Assembly: GCA_021234155.1 (NCBI GenBank)
Contig: JAJEKV010000072.1
Span: 3,726,407-3,790,406 of the forward strand
Length of the DNA stretch: 64,000 nucleotides
Direction of reading: 5' to 3'
From: Isoetes taiwanensis
Taxonomy: Eukaryota > Streptophyta > Lycopodiopsida > Isoetales > Isoetaceae
The notes below the pieces were generated by a model that had not been told where the DNA came from, did not search any database, and saw only the letters and a list, made by a program, of their open reading frames with translations. Position numbers and translations under genes: made by a program. This document shows positions 24,591-34,230 of the stretch, one piece after another; position 1 is the first letter of the stretch, and every line of letters begins with the position of its first letter.

Positions 24591-25844
24591 ATGGGAGAAT
24601 TGCTTCATGTTCAAGAAATTAAACCTCAATGGGAGTACCAGATCCAAGAATCAGATTCAAATATTACCGGTCCAAATGGATATGGCAACCATTTATGCAA
24701 ATACCCGAATCAAGAAAACAGGGTTTATGTTTCTGATAGGGGTTCTTGTCTGGATTACAGGGGTTTAGGGTTTGGATTTTGTAGCTATGTTGATCTGCCA
24801 TGGCCAGGTCGTCGGAATCTGGAATTTGTTTCAAGTGCAAAGCAGAGATTATTAAACCCTAACAGGGTGCAAATTAGGGAAGATCTTGAATCAGGGCATG
24901 GCGGTGAAAGGGATGGCCGATCCAAGGCCCCACCGTGTCCCCAAATCTACTGCCATGGCAACGGCGATGGCTCTGGTAAATTTATTCATAATATACATGT
25001 CCTGCTTAACAGCGCCATATCAGTACCTTCTTTTCTGGCTATGGCAGCGTCAGCCAATATGCAGCGTACAAAATCAAGGTCTGTTTCTGATCAAATTATC
25101 CACACCCTTGTCTCCCAGCTTGCTGATTCCAAAGAAAAGATCAATTCTCTTGCAATCTTTGTCTTCCCTAAATCAAAGCTTTCAGTTAAAATTTGTAGCA
25201 GAATCAAAGCACATGATATTGTCCACAGGATTCTGCTTCTTGAGTTACATGCTCTGAATTCAGAATTTATCAGCCTGGCACCTGTGTTCTCTGATATGGT
25301 AGTGTTAAAGCAGAAATTTGTTGAAGATGGGTTGAGAATTTTTGACATCTTATGCAGAGCCAGAGATTTGTCTTTTGAAGGGTGTATACATAGATCTGAA
25401 AGTAGGGTTTTAAAGATTGCATGTATTGGGAGTATGGCTGCTGCTGAAGCTGTGGCAGCAAAGCTTTTTATGGTTAAAACTCTTCCAGAGATTGAGGTTC
25501 AAGTAGATGTACTAAATTTGGAAAAAAACTGGTATAGGCTGATTGATGGGTTAGCTTTGAAAGGGATTTTTGCCGTGGAAGAAGATTTTTCAGCAATGAT
25601 AGAAGGATCAACAGCAACAGCTTGGAAAGAATACAGTATGCTGATCTGCTTGGCAGGATTCAGGGGCAGCAAAAATTCCAAAGAGTGGGATGAGTTCTGG
25701 CAAATTATGTACCAGAGGACAAATTCTTGTGTGATGCTCCTGGTTGAGAATTGGGAGCAAGTCAAGCCAAAGAAAAATTCTCCCTGGTGGTCATCTCCAG
25801 TTCCTGGTGAATCAAATATGAATATTGTAAGAAAGAGATATTAG
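24591..25844 (+). CDS. Hypothetical plant protein, 417 codons
   Basis: The longest clean ORF in the window outside transposons. I do not recognise the family. The N-terminal 150 residues are polar and of low order. From about residue 165 it reads like a folded, mostly helical protein: SVSDQIIHTLVSQLADSKEK, VHRILLLELHALNSEF, ALKGIFAVEEDFSAMIEG and WDEFWQIMYQRTNS. The C-terminus is basic. A TATA-like TTATAAAC lies about 45 bp before the ATG. GT at 24976 and AG at 25047 delimit a possible 72-bp, phase-preserving intron (CTCTG|GTAAAT to ATGGCAG|CG); if used, the protein loses 24 residues. No transposon signature is seen and composition is like the thaumatin gene. Expression is unproven. Confidence 0.6.
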   Translation: MGELLHVQEIKPQWEYQIQESDSNITGPNGYGNHLCKYPNQENRVYVSDRGSCLDYRGLGFGFCSYVDLPWPGRRNLEFVSSAKQRLLNPNRVQIREDLESGHGGERDGRSKAPPCPQIYCHGNGDGSGKFIHNIHVLLNSAISVPSFLAMAASANMQRTKSRSVSDQIIHTLVSQLADSKEKINSLAIFVFPKSKLSVKICSRIKAHDIVHRILLLELHALNSEFISLAPVFSDMVVLKQKFVEDGLRIFDILCRARDLSFEGCIHRSESRVLKIACIGSMAAAEAVAAKLFMVKTLPEIEVQVDVLNLEKNWYRLIDGLALKGIFAVEEDFSAMIEGSTATAWKEYSMLICLAGFRGSKNSKEWDEFWQIMYQRTNSCVMLLVENWEQVKPKKNSPWWSSPVPGESNMNIVRKRY

Positions 25845-26997
25845 TTAAAATCCAATACTTTATTTGTCCTCTTGTTGTGCTTGTTCCCCTTGAAATTGCC
25901 ACTTGAGGATGAGCCTAGAAACCTGGAGCATTCCTTGGACAATTGTATATTAATTATATGATTGATTACACGTTTTCTTCCATTAGATTTGTTTGTCATC
26001 ATTTCTTTCAACATCTTATGGGGCCATGCATACAAAAAATATCCACATATATTCACATGTTTGCCATATTCACATGTTTTATATTCCATATCAGTTTTGC
26101 TTTCTATATCAACATCAAAGAGCAATACATTGCCACTACCAACTTTAACAAAGCAATTGGTGAGCATTTCATAACACGTCTCATATTTGTTAGTCCACCT
26201 GTCACATGCCATCATTACAAATTATGACAGAACTGCATTATTCCCGCTATTGCCATATGTCTTTGTCCAATTTGAAAACATAAATATTGTCTCAAATGTA
26301 TGATTACGAAAACTAAGAAACTTTGTCCAATTTCAGATAATCTATTGATTACCAATACTAAGAAATCACTTTCACATGTTATAATTGTTGTGTAGATGAA
26401 GTGAATTATTTTCCCTGGAAGATTTTTTACTCCAATTTGCCACAAATCATCTTGTAGCCTCTTCCTATCTATCTACCTACCTACCTACCTTCCTACCTAC
26501 CTACGTATTAGATGGGAGGAGACCTTCCTTTTCTTTCAAGGCTAAAGCATCCTTAGCCAACTCTCATAGAGTATCCTCAGTCAATTCTCATAGAGTGTGT
26601 GTATTTGAGCCTAGACATGTTATCAAGCCTTCTTCAAGGCTAGTGTACCATATCTCTTTGCATCCAAATATGAAGAAGGCTTATCTATCCATTTATTGTG
26701 CTTCTATTCCGTGGCAAATGGTCATTGGAAAGACCCCACATTAATAACGTGAGGCTTTCCTAAACAGCAATAAGAAAAACAAAAATCTACTATCACAATA
26801 TGTAGGTTGAGAAAACCAAGTTTTTGTGTTGTGGTTCCCACGTGATGTAGGGCGATGTAATCTAAGTTCGAATTTATATATATCATAATCTTGGGACTCT
26901 TAATAGACTCGAAGGTATGAACATACATACATACAAGAGGTATGGACATACATATACAAAAAATATCTATTAAGAATTAAAAAAATGATATAAACAA
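25845..26997. other. No gene recognised; microsatellite at 26463
   Basis: Short ORFs only. A (TACC)n/(TATC)n tract lies at about 26463-26507. No family similarity is seen. Confidence 0.45.
26463..26507 (+). repeat. Microsatellite (CTAC)n with CTAT start
   Basis: CTATCTATCTAC, then about eight CTAC or CTTC units ending ACGTATT. Confidence 0.9.
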
Positions 26998-26998
26998 G

Positions 26999-27195
26999 AT
27001 AGAATAGAATAGAATAGAATAGAATAGAATAGGTTTTTTAGCGTCCACGGAGACCGATTGGCCTATGGGACCCAAACAAAAAGAGAGCAGCAAGCGTATT
27101 ACTGACAGGATTAAAAAACCCCCGCCCCGAAGGGTTTTCGAGGGAAAAACCTTAGCAGTAATAAGTATGCTGGCACGCTGTACAATAGGAAAGTA
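26999..27195 (-). mobile_element. Retroelement 3' end with (TTCTA)n tail, copy 2 (minus)
   Basis: Reverse complement of the 20990-21193 type. On the minus strand it runs TGTACAGCGTGCCAGCATAC, TTATTACTGCTAAGG, TTTTTCCCTCGAAAACCC, a G-rich hairpin, GGTCTCCGTGGACGC, then at least seven pentanucleotide units down to 26999. The left side is 5'-truncated, as LINE and SINE copies often are. Confidence 0.75.
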
Positions 27196-27197
27196 AG

Positions 27198-27410
27198 AAT
27201 TTATTAAAAAATAAGTGGCCGTCAAATACAGAGCTAAGGGTGGAGGGTAAAATATGTCAAAAAATTTATTAAAAAATAAGTGGCCGTCAAATACAGAGCT
27301 AAGGGTGGAGGGTAAAATATGTCAAAAATGGAGGAGGTGAATGAAAGAATACAGAGCTAAGGGTGGAGGGTAAAATATGTCAAAAATGGAGGAGGTGAAT
27401 GAAAGAAATT
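27198..27410 (+). repeat. Tandem duplication 3' of the thaumatin-like gene
   Basis: A 62-63 bp unit (TTTATTAAAAAATAAGTGGC ... GGGTAAAATATGTC) is present twice in tandem, followed by a second, overlapping duplication of ATACAGAGCTAAGGGTGGAG through GGTGAATGAAAGAA. The array lies within 180 bp of the stop codon of the minus-strand thaumatin gene, probably in its 3' flank. Confidence 0.85.
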
Positions 27411-27586
27411 CAAGGAAAAGTAGTGTCACCAAGCAAAGTCCAATAAAGATCACCACGGTAAAATTCAAGCAGGTAGTTGGAGTCCATTTTGTAAGTGTGG
27501 GATTAATGGAGTCATTCACATGTAAGTGTGAGATTACTAGAGGCATTTCACATGTGATATTGGAATGATTGGAATAAACTATATGG

Positions 27587-28601
27587 TTAAAACCAATCGA
27601 AGTCCTCCTCAAGTGATGGAGATGGAATGGGAGAGGTGAATGCCTCCTCAAGTGAAGGAGATGGAATCTGAGAGTTAAATGCAGATAAAGATAGGGATGG
27701 GCTAGGAGGATCTGAAAAAGATGGAGCTGGGGATGCCAAGATAGAAGGCAAGACAGTATCACTAGGGCAAAACTCAAGCATGTAGTCAGAGCCAGTTTTG
27801 CAAGTGAAGGTACTAGAAGCATCATCATAAGCATAACTATAAGCTTGAGGGCAATGTTGCTTGAACATGACTGAATAGAGAGTTGGGGGGCAAGTCTGAA
27901 CACGATCATGGGCACCGGTACAACAATAAACATCAGTGTTAAAGGCAGCGCAGGCACTCTTACACCCAACAACTGCTTGGCTCTGGGGATCGAGTTCCTG
28001 GAGTTGAAGTGGGCAATCACGGTTGATGTCATAGGGACAACCTGAGGCAGAGCAATTGGGAGACAATGGGGAGAGATTCATGGGTAAGTTGTAGCCATCG
28101 ACTAAGGAGACATCAAAGAAGTCATTACCACCATAGCCATCTAGTTGGAGCTCAGCCAAGGTGACGGGAGTTTGGCCACCGCGGCCATTACAGAACAAAG
28201 AACCGCCGCAGTCGCCGGTCATGCAAGTGCCGGATCCGGTGGCGGGGTCGAAGGCGCAACCGGTTCTAGCCCATAGTCTACCACCCCAAGCTTGGGGCAT
28301 GAGAAGATCCGACGTTTCTCCGGGCTGCAACGTGGCACCGCCTAAGCCCACAGGATCGTGGCCTCCATTTGAGACCCAGCCTGGCCATACTGTGAAGGGG
28401 CACGAGTTTTTGAGCGTGATGGATATCGCCATAGTATCTGCGCCAAACATTGGAAGATTCAAGGACCCGTTAACACCAGAATCAGGGACCCGTTAACACC
28501 AGAATTGGAGACAGAAATTTGGAAACCGAGCTTAAAATCGACTTACCGGATACTCCCGTCAGAAGCAGAAGCAGAAGCACGCCAAGCATTGTGATCGCCA
28601 T
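27587..28601 (-). CDS. Thaumatin-like protein (PR-5 family), two exons
   Basis: Exon 1 (28547-28601) encodes a signal peptide, MAITMLGVLLLLLLTGVS. The donor is GTAAGT at 28546 and the acceptor CAG ends at 28438. Exon 2 (27587-28437) joins in phase, giving about 301 residues. The mature part has the thaumatin fold landmarks: ITLKNSCPFTVWPGW, GGRLWARTGC, GDCGGSLFCNGRGG, LAELQL, DFFDVSLVDGYNLPM, GCKSACAAF, YCCTGAH and ACPP-like TCPPTLYS. The REDDD acidic-cleft residues are recognisable and about 16 cysteines are present. A 50-residue Pro/Ser tail with repeated PSPSLEE follows, as in long plant thaumatin-like proteins with cell-wall or GPI-linked forms; I see no clear GPI signal. Family role: secreted, glucan-binding, defence or stress-related. 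Confidence 0.93.
28438..28546 (-). other. Intron of the thaumatin-like gene, 109 bp
   Basis: GT at 28546-28545 and AG at 28439-28438 on the minus strand. It contains a duplicated GGGTCC-TGATTCTGGTGTTAAC phrase. Position after the signal-peptide exon is the classic thaumatin-like gene intron site. Confidence 0.8.
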
Positions 28602-29017
28602 ACTTTTTGAGGAAAGTATAAAACAAATTCAAGCCCAGACTTTTTGTGTTTATGCTTGGTTTCAGATAAATATCTCTCTTATTAAAGTAAACGTCTATCT
28701 TTGTAATCTATTTTTGTCATAAACCATTCTGAGCAAAATTTCCGGCAACCCAGCCACAGTCATTTCCCCTTAACCTTACTTTTCCCATTGTTCGATTCCT
28801 TCCCGTTTGGGCGGAGTGAGGAGTGAACTGCAGTGATTGCAATCGATGCTAGAAGATTGAAGAAATCGATTTATCTCTATTATTCTGCAATCAAATATTT
28901 CAAGTGTTTGTTGCAAGCAATTAGTTCAAATGTTTGTTGATAGGAAAAAATAATCGAAATTTCAATGGAAGTAGCATTAACACTTTTCGCGTATCTTCAG
29001 AAGTTTGAAAGTGGATG
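28602..29017. other. Promoter-side DNA of the thaumatin-like gene
   Basis: The 5' flank of the minus-strand gene. No canonical TATA box was found in the expected window, and no other gene is seen. Confidence 0.4.
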
Positions 29018-29785
29018 CTTTAGGACTTCCTAGATAGCAGGCCTGCCAGATGAGAGACAGGAAAATGCTTTTGTGTTCAAGAAGCAGGAATTTTTCAGTT
29101 CATCTTCATCACATAGTATCTTGGTCAATTTATCACATAGCTCACCACTTTTTTGTCCGCTTAGAATTTCCAAAACCACCATACATCCGTTTTGTAAGTA
29201 ATTCCTCCTTCTACTAGCAAATCTGGAGCTACATATCCCAGAGTACCCCTGAATGTTTTTGTCATCATAATGCTCTAATCTCTGTTGATGAATTTAGACA
29301 ATCCAAAATCAGCTACCTTGGGAAGGAAGTTTGAGTCTAGAAGGATGTTCTTTGGCCTCAAATCCAAATGCCATATTCTATCCCTGCACCCTTCATTCAA
29401 ATATGCCATGCCTTGTGCAACTCCTAATGAAATGTTAAATCTCAAGTCCTAGCTTAATAGACTAGAGAAATGTCCAAAAATCCATTTGTATAACGAGCCA
29501 TTAGGCAAGTATTCATAGATTAAAACTCTATGTGACTGCTGTGAACAATATCCAATAAGCTTCACAAGATTCACATGATGGAGTATCCCTAGTGTAGAAA
29601 TCTTGGCGAAGAAGTCCTTTTCTTGGGACCAAGTGTCATCTAAAACCTTCGCTGCAACTTCACCATAATTTGGAAGAACCCCCTTGTACTTTTGCTGACC
29701 TTGCTCTTGCATGACTGACTCCAAATCCCTTGCTTGATTTTTTGGTTGCATGACTGATTCCAAATCCCTTGCTTGATTTCGGCCC
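29018..29785 (-). pseudogene. Receptor-like kinase domain, degenerate
   Basis: Minus strand, N-lobe to C-lobe. KYKGVLPNYGEVAAKVLDD holds the catalytic lysine (AAK). LHHVNLVKLIGYC and VLIYEYLPNGSLYKWIF follow. After a stop at about 29447 comes GVAQGMAYLNEGCRDRIWHL with DLRPKNILLD (catalytic loop, HxDxxxxN), then VADFGLSKF (DFG). In a shifted frame GTLGYVAPDLLVEGGITYKT replaces the APE motif, and a further shift gives VVLEILSGQKSG. The motif set resembles lectin-type and LRK10-like receptor kinases. No glycine loop, ectodomain or membrane segment is visible upstream, where a 35-bp duplication (ESVM...ARDLESVM) sits. Dead by at least one stop and two shifts. Confidence 0.88.
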
Positions 29786-29861
29786 CTTTACTTTTTTGCT
29801 TCATGCTTGTGCAATCTCTTCACAACCCTAAAATAAAAACACAGAACCCGCAACACTTGCA

Positions 29862-30001
29862 TACCTCACACAGAGAATGCTTCAGCTAACCCTAAAATAA
29901 CCCTAAAGTGACCCTAAAATAACCCTAAAGTACCTCACACAGAGAATGCTTCAGCTAACCCTAAAATAACCCTAAAGTGACCCTAAAATAACCCTAAAGT
30001 G
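29862..30001 (+). repeat. Telomere-like CCCTAAA repeats in a 69-bp tandem unit
   Basis: Two 69-bp units (from 29862 and 29931) each begin ACCTCACACAGAGAATGCTT and contain four CCCTAAA words in the phrase AACCCTAAAATAACCCTAAA, then GTGACCCTAAAAT. Eight telomere-type heptamers are therefore present, spaced 10-12 bp apart rather than 7. Confidence 0.85.
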
Positions 30002-30059
30002 AAACATCTCGATGCTTGCATGTATGGCTTATTAAAAAGAAATAGAGGAATAAAAATAA

Positions 30060-30172
30060 AAGGGGGTAAACCATTGGGGATATGGAATTTAGACAATAAA
30101 AATGCGGAGTGCACTCTAGATATACTGATTAGTATGCCTCGTGCAATACGCCCATGAAATCATATGAAAACT
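30060..30172 (+). repeat. Dispersed repeat, copy 3 of 3, split by solo LTR
   Basis: Left half of the repeat family also found at 8044-8330 and 19300-19470. It resumes at 31757 (ATGCCAAAAAGCGTATAAAA) after the solo LTR. The copy at about 8165-8200 shows the joined sequence without the LTR. Confidence 0.75.
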
Positions 30173-31756
30173 TGTGACGTTCCAAAGCCACGAGATCACG
30201 GTCCCGGGACATATAATCAGATCGCCTCATCACGCGCACGCCACCGCGACCGACGCGGTAATGCGCGCAGGCGTTAACCGGTAGCCCTAGGGGCAACTTG
30301 CAAGGTATGTGCATTTATTAATGTGCACATTTACCAATGTGCACATTTATCAAGGCGCACATTTTCCCATGTGGATACCTTTATGCCACCTAGCCATTAA
30401 AGGCAAGTGGGCCATACCCAATTATCCCACATGCTTAAAGGGATAATTGGAAACCCTAGCCCTAACCCCTTGTCTATTTAGGTAGGAGAAACCCTAACTT
30501 GCCATTTTCGTCCATAGGGTTTTAGAGCTATGTTTTGCTTGCTCCAGGAGTCAAAATTGTCTCCCAGACTCTGTCTGAGCGATTTGACTCATTAGTTTCC
30601 CATTTTAGCTCCATCTCCTAGCAGCCCAGCAGGATGGTCGAGTTCAGAGCAGGAGGAGCGAGCCAAGGATCAGGTATTTAGCCAATTTAATAGCATAAAC
30701 CGTCCTCCAGTCTTTGTATCAGTAGGTTTAGCCTATTAAATTGCCCATAGCAGCCATTTAGATTCCCAGTTACCAGACTCTAACCAAAGAACCTAACTCT
30801 ATGGTATAGATTAGATCTAGTTCTTTAGTTCTTCTCTGATGTATATGGATGATGTATCTCTGTGAACTCATTGTATTGGGAAGGGGGGTAGAGACCCTAA
30901 AGCTTAGTAGTTGATACTCCTAGAGTAGCCTCTCTAGCACACTGTAGATTCGGCCTGTGTACAAGAATCACACCTGGTTGTGGGTGAAGGGGCCAGACTG
31001 GCTTAGAAGGAGGTTCGTGTTCTGACTCTTGAACGATCCCTCTGGTGTGTAAGGCCTACCGGGGATCATTGTAGACTAGGTCTAATGGCTTACCACTGAG
31101 TGCGGGTAAGGCATGGGCTCGACACCCGTGGAGTGGGGTTCACTTTCCAGTGGGTTAAGTCGAACAAGGGCAGTGGCCCTCTAGTCACCTTGAGTCAGCA
31201 CGGAGACCTCTGGTGGGAGTGATCCCTACCTACCCCATCGGAACTGGGGAGATGCAACCCAGGAGTAGCCCCTTTGGCTATGCATCCGACGGGCTACAGT
31301 CAGGTCCCAACACTCTTCAACCTACTCTGCAAAGTGTGAGCAGGAGGGGCGGATGGAGTGGACAACCCTATGCCATGTTCTCATGCCAGCCAAATCCATT
31401 GTCATGATTCTGTCTGCAATGAACTCTGGAGACCCAAGCCGTCAGTCATCCCTGGAGTCTGAGCCTTGGGTAGGAATCCATATGTATTGTGCTGATCTTT
31501 GTCTATGCAGATGTTGATGTACCACCCTTTGAGGTGGATATGTGATGATGTTATGTACTGACATGTATGTTTACGGTTCCGCAGCTAGGTAGGCCCTGAG
31601 GGAGACGGGGTAAAATGACCCCTTCACTCTTCCCACTGGGACTCGTTACGGGTGCAATGATATGTGGAGGGCCCTGTATCAGCATGGAGCTGGTATGGGG
31701 GATGAACTCCTGTTTGTATACGGTGAGTGCACCGTATGCGAGTAGGGGACGTCACA
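30173..31756 (+). mobile_element. Solo LTR of the giant-element superfamily
   Basis: TGTGACGTTCC at the left and GGGGACGTCACA at the right, 1584 bp. It is flanked by the 5-bp target duplication AAACT (30168-30172 and 31757-31761). Its sequence parallels the 1564-bp LTR at 58228-59791 read on the minus strand. Shared blocks: GGGAAGGGGGGTAGAGA, GTGGGTG with GGCCAGACTGGCT, and CAGGAGGGGCGGATGGAGTG. No primer-binding site or internal region follows, so it arose by LTR-LTR recombination. Confidence 0.9.
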
Positions 31757-32570
31757 AAACTATGCCAAAAAGCGTATAAAATCACAAAAAAACCCTGTTA
31801 TAATGCTAGATATTTAGCATTGTTTTAAGCAAATATTTTGGCGACTATAGCCAAATGCAACTGCAAGTTTTTGGCACTGAACAGATCATTTCAAGCTATT
31901 TGAGTCTGCAAATCTATTACAGAGCCGATTCCCATATTCTAAGGTTAGTATTTCGCAATTTCGTGGACTAATTTTGTCTTATCTATTGTAGCATTTTTAT
32001 AAAGTAATTCTTGCCACCTTTTTGTGTTTCGTAGTGCAAGCCGTTCTTCTGATTCTCTGTTTAGCATGTAAGGAAATATTTTTGTCTTTGAGTTGTTTTT
32101 CTGGATGCAGATATAATAGTTTTTACTATTATACAGCCTCTTGTGGGATCTTGCTTACAATTTTAGAGGTTCCTAGTGGAAAGAAAGCTTTGATAAACGA
32201 GATACAAGGTAGACATTATAAGGTTTCTTAAAAATGAAATGGTGCATTCTATTTTACTATGTTTATTGGGCAGTGAGTCTTTGCTAGGTGCTTAATTTGT
32301 TTCAAGATTGAAGCCGTTGGTCAGAACTCTGGTGAGGGAAGCTCCGGCATGAAATTGGTTCAGAAATTAGATATATGCATGGAGCAAGCTGATATATTTA
32401 TGGAAGCTGGATGCAGCTCCAGAATGAATGCCATGGAGAAATCTTTCTATTTAAGGTTTGAGGCATTGTTTTTCAATTTTGAATTTAGATACCCATAGTT
32501 CTGACTATAGAAGATGGTTTATGAGTTCTATGTAAATTTGCTTGAAAATTATTTGCTATTATTACATACT
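31757..32570. other. No gene recognised
   Basis: First about 85 bp belong to the dispersed repeat split by the solo LTR. The remainder is AT-rich with short frames only. Confidence 0.45.
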
Positions 32571-32602
32571 AGTAATGGTGCCCAGCGTTGCTGGGCATAA
32601 GT
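32571..32602 (+). repeat. Short hairpin motif shared with 1489
   Basis: ACTAGTAATGGTGCCCAGCG, then TTGCTGGGCATAAG: a perfect 7-bp stem with a GTT loop. At 1485-1512 the same frame of bases (TGGTG-x-C-x-GGC-ATT-GCC) forms another perfect stem with compensating base pairs. Confidence 0.5.
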
Positions 32603-32639
32603 TGAGAGCATGTAAATGCTTTGGGATGCAGTGAGAAAA

Positions 32640-34230
32640 GCCCTATCCCTTTCCCTTTTGCTCTATCCCACATTTCATTTTTTCTTATTTTCTCTACTTT
32701 TTTTTTTTCTTTTCCTTTTTTTTCTCGTCTTTCTCACATGTTTCCTTGTTTTCCCATCCCTTTCCTTCCCCCTTCCCTGTTCCGGATAACCTTTTTCCCT
32801 TCCCTTTTGCTCCTTTCTCCACCTTTTCCCTCTTCTCTTTTTTCTTTGCCCTTTTCCCTTCCCCTTTCTCTTTTTTTATGCCTTCTCTTTTTTTCTCAAC
32901 CTTTTACTCTTTCGCCCTTTTCCATGCCTATTTTCCCTTCTCTTTTCCTCCTTTTCCCACTCTTTTCCTCCTTTTTTTGTGTGCCCTTTTCCCTTCCATT
33001 TTTCTTTTCTCCCTCCCGTTTTCCATGCCCTTTTTACCTTCCCTTTTTACAACTCCTCACCCTTTCCCTCTTTCCCTTTTCCATGTTCCCTTTTTCTCTA
33101 TTTTCCTTTTCCCATGCCCTTTTTCCCACCCTTTTCTTCCCGTGCAATTTTCCCTTCTTTCAACCCTTCCTTTTTCTTTTCTCTTTTCCTTTTCTCATGT
33201 CCTTTTTCCCTTTCCCTCCCCTCCATCACTCCCCTGATTCCCTTTCCCTTTCCCTTTTTTCCCGTTTCCTTTTCTTGATGGATTTTTTTCTTTCCGTTTT
33301 CCTCCTTTGCCGATCCTTTTCCTGTGCACTTTTTCCCTTCCTTTCCTTTTTCTTTTCCCTTTTTCCATGCCTTTTGCACATTTGTTTTATTCTCTTATTT
33401 CCTATACCCATTTTCCGCTTTTCCCCACCCTTTCTCTCTTGCTCCTTTTCTTTTCCCTTTTTTCTTTTTTTTTCCTTTCTTCACCATTTTCCTCTTCCCT
33501 TTCTCTCATGCCCTTCCCCCCTTCCCTTTTCTCGTTTCCCTCTTTCTTTTTCCTCGTGACCTTTACCTAGGTTCCCTTTCCCCCTTTTCCCTTTCCTTTT
33601 TCTTTCTTCTCACTTTCCCTTTTTCTATGTACTAGCTCATTGTATGGGTCCCATGACCTATTGGTCTCCGTGGACGTTAAAAAAACTATTCTATTCTATT
33701 CTATTCGCTCTCCCCATCCTTTTCTTGTTCCCCCTTGTCCCTTCCCTTTTCCTCATTTTTCCAACCTTTCACTCTTCCCCTTTTCTTGATGTGTTTTTTT
33801 CCTTCCCTTTCCCTCTTTTTTTTTTCCCTTTTCCTATGCCATTTGTCCCTTCCTTTTTCCTCTTTCCTCAACGCTTCTCTTTTACCCCCTTTTCCCATGC
33901 TCCTTCCATTTCCCATGCTTTTTTTCTCCTCCCCTTTTCCATGTTTTTTTTTCTCCTTCATTTTCTCCCTTTTTTAACCTTTTCCTCTTTCCTTTTTTTT
34001 TCCATGCCCTTTCCATTTACCTTTTCCACTTTTTCTCTTCCTCCTTCCCTCGTGCCCTTTTCCCAGGTTCCCTTTCCCTTTTTCGTTTTCCATGTCTTTT
34101 TCTCTTCTCTTATCCCCACCCTTTTTCCTTTTCCTTTTACCCTTTTCCCTTTTTCCCATGCCTTTTTGCCCTTCACATTCTCTCTTTCCACTTCCCTTTT
34201 CCTTTTCCCCCTTTTCATTTACCCTTTCCC
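32640..34230 (+). repeat. Pyrimidine-only tract, about 1.6 kb
   Basis: Nearly pure C/T built from degenerate CCCTTTTCC, CTTTTTCCC and CCATGCCCTTT words with no fixed period. It leaves long plus-strand Phe/Ser/Pro/Leu frames (up to 312 codons) and minus-strand Lys/Glu/Gly frames that are composition artefacts. Interrupted once, at 33630-33710, by a retroelement tail. Confidence 0.9.
33630..33708 (+). mobile_element. Retroelement 3' end with (TTCTA)n tail, copy 3
   Basis: TGTATGGGTCCCATGACCTA, then TTGGTCTCCGTGGACGTTAA and four CTATT units. It is the last 75 bp or so of the element type seen at 20990 and 26999, sitting inside the pyrimidine tract. Confidence 0.8.
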
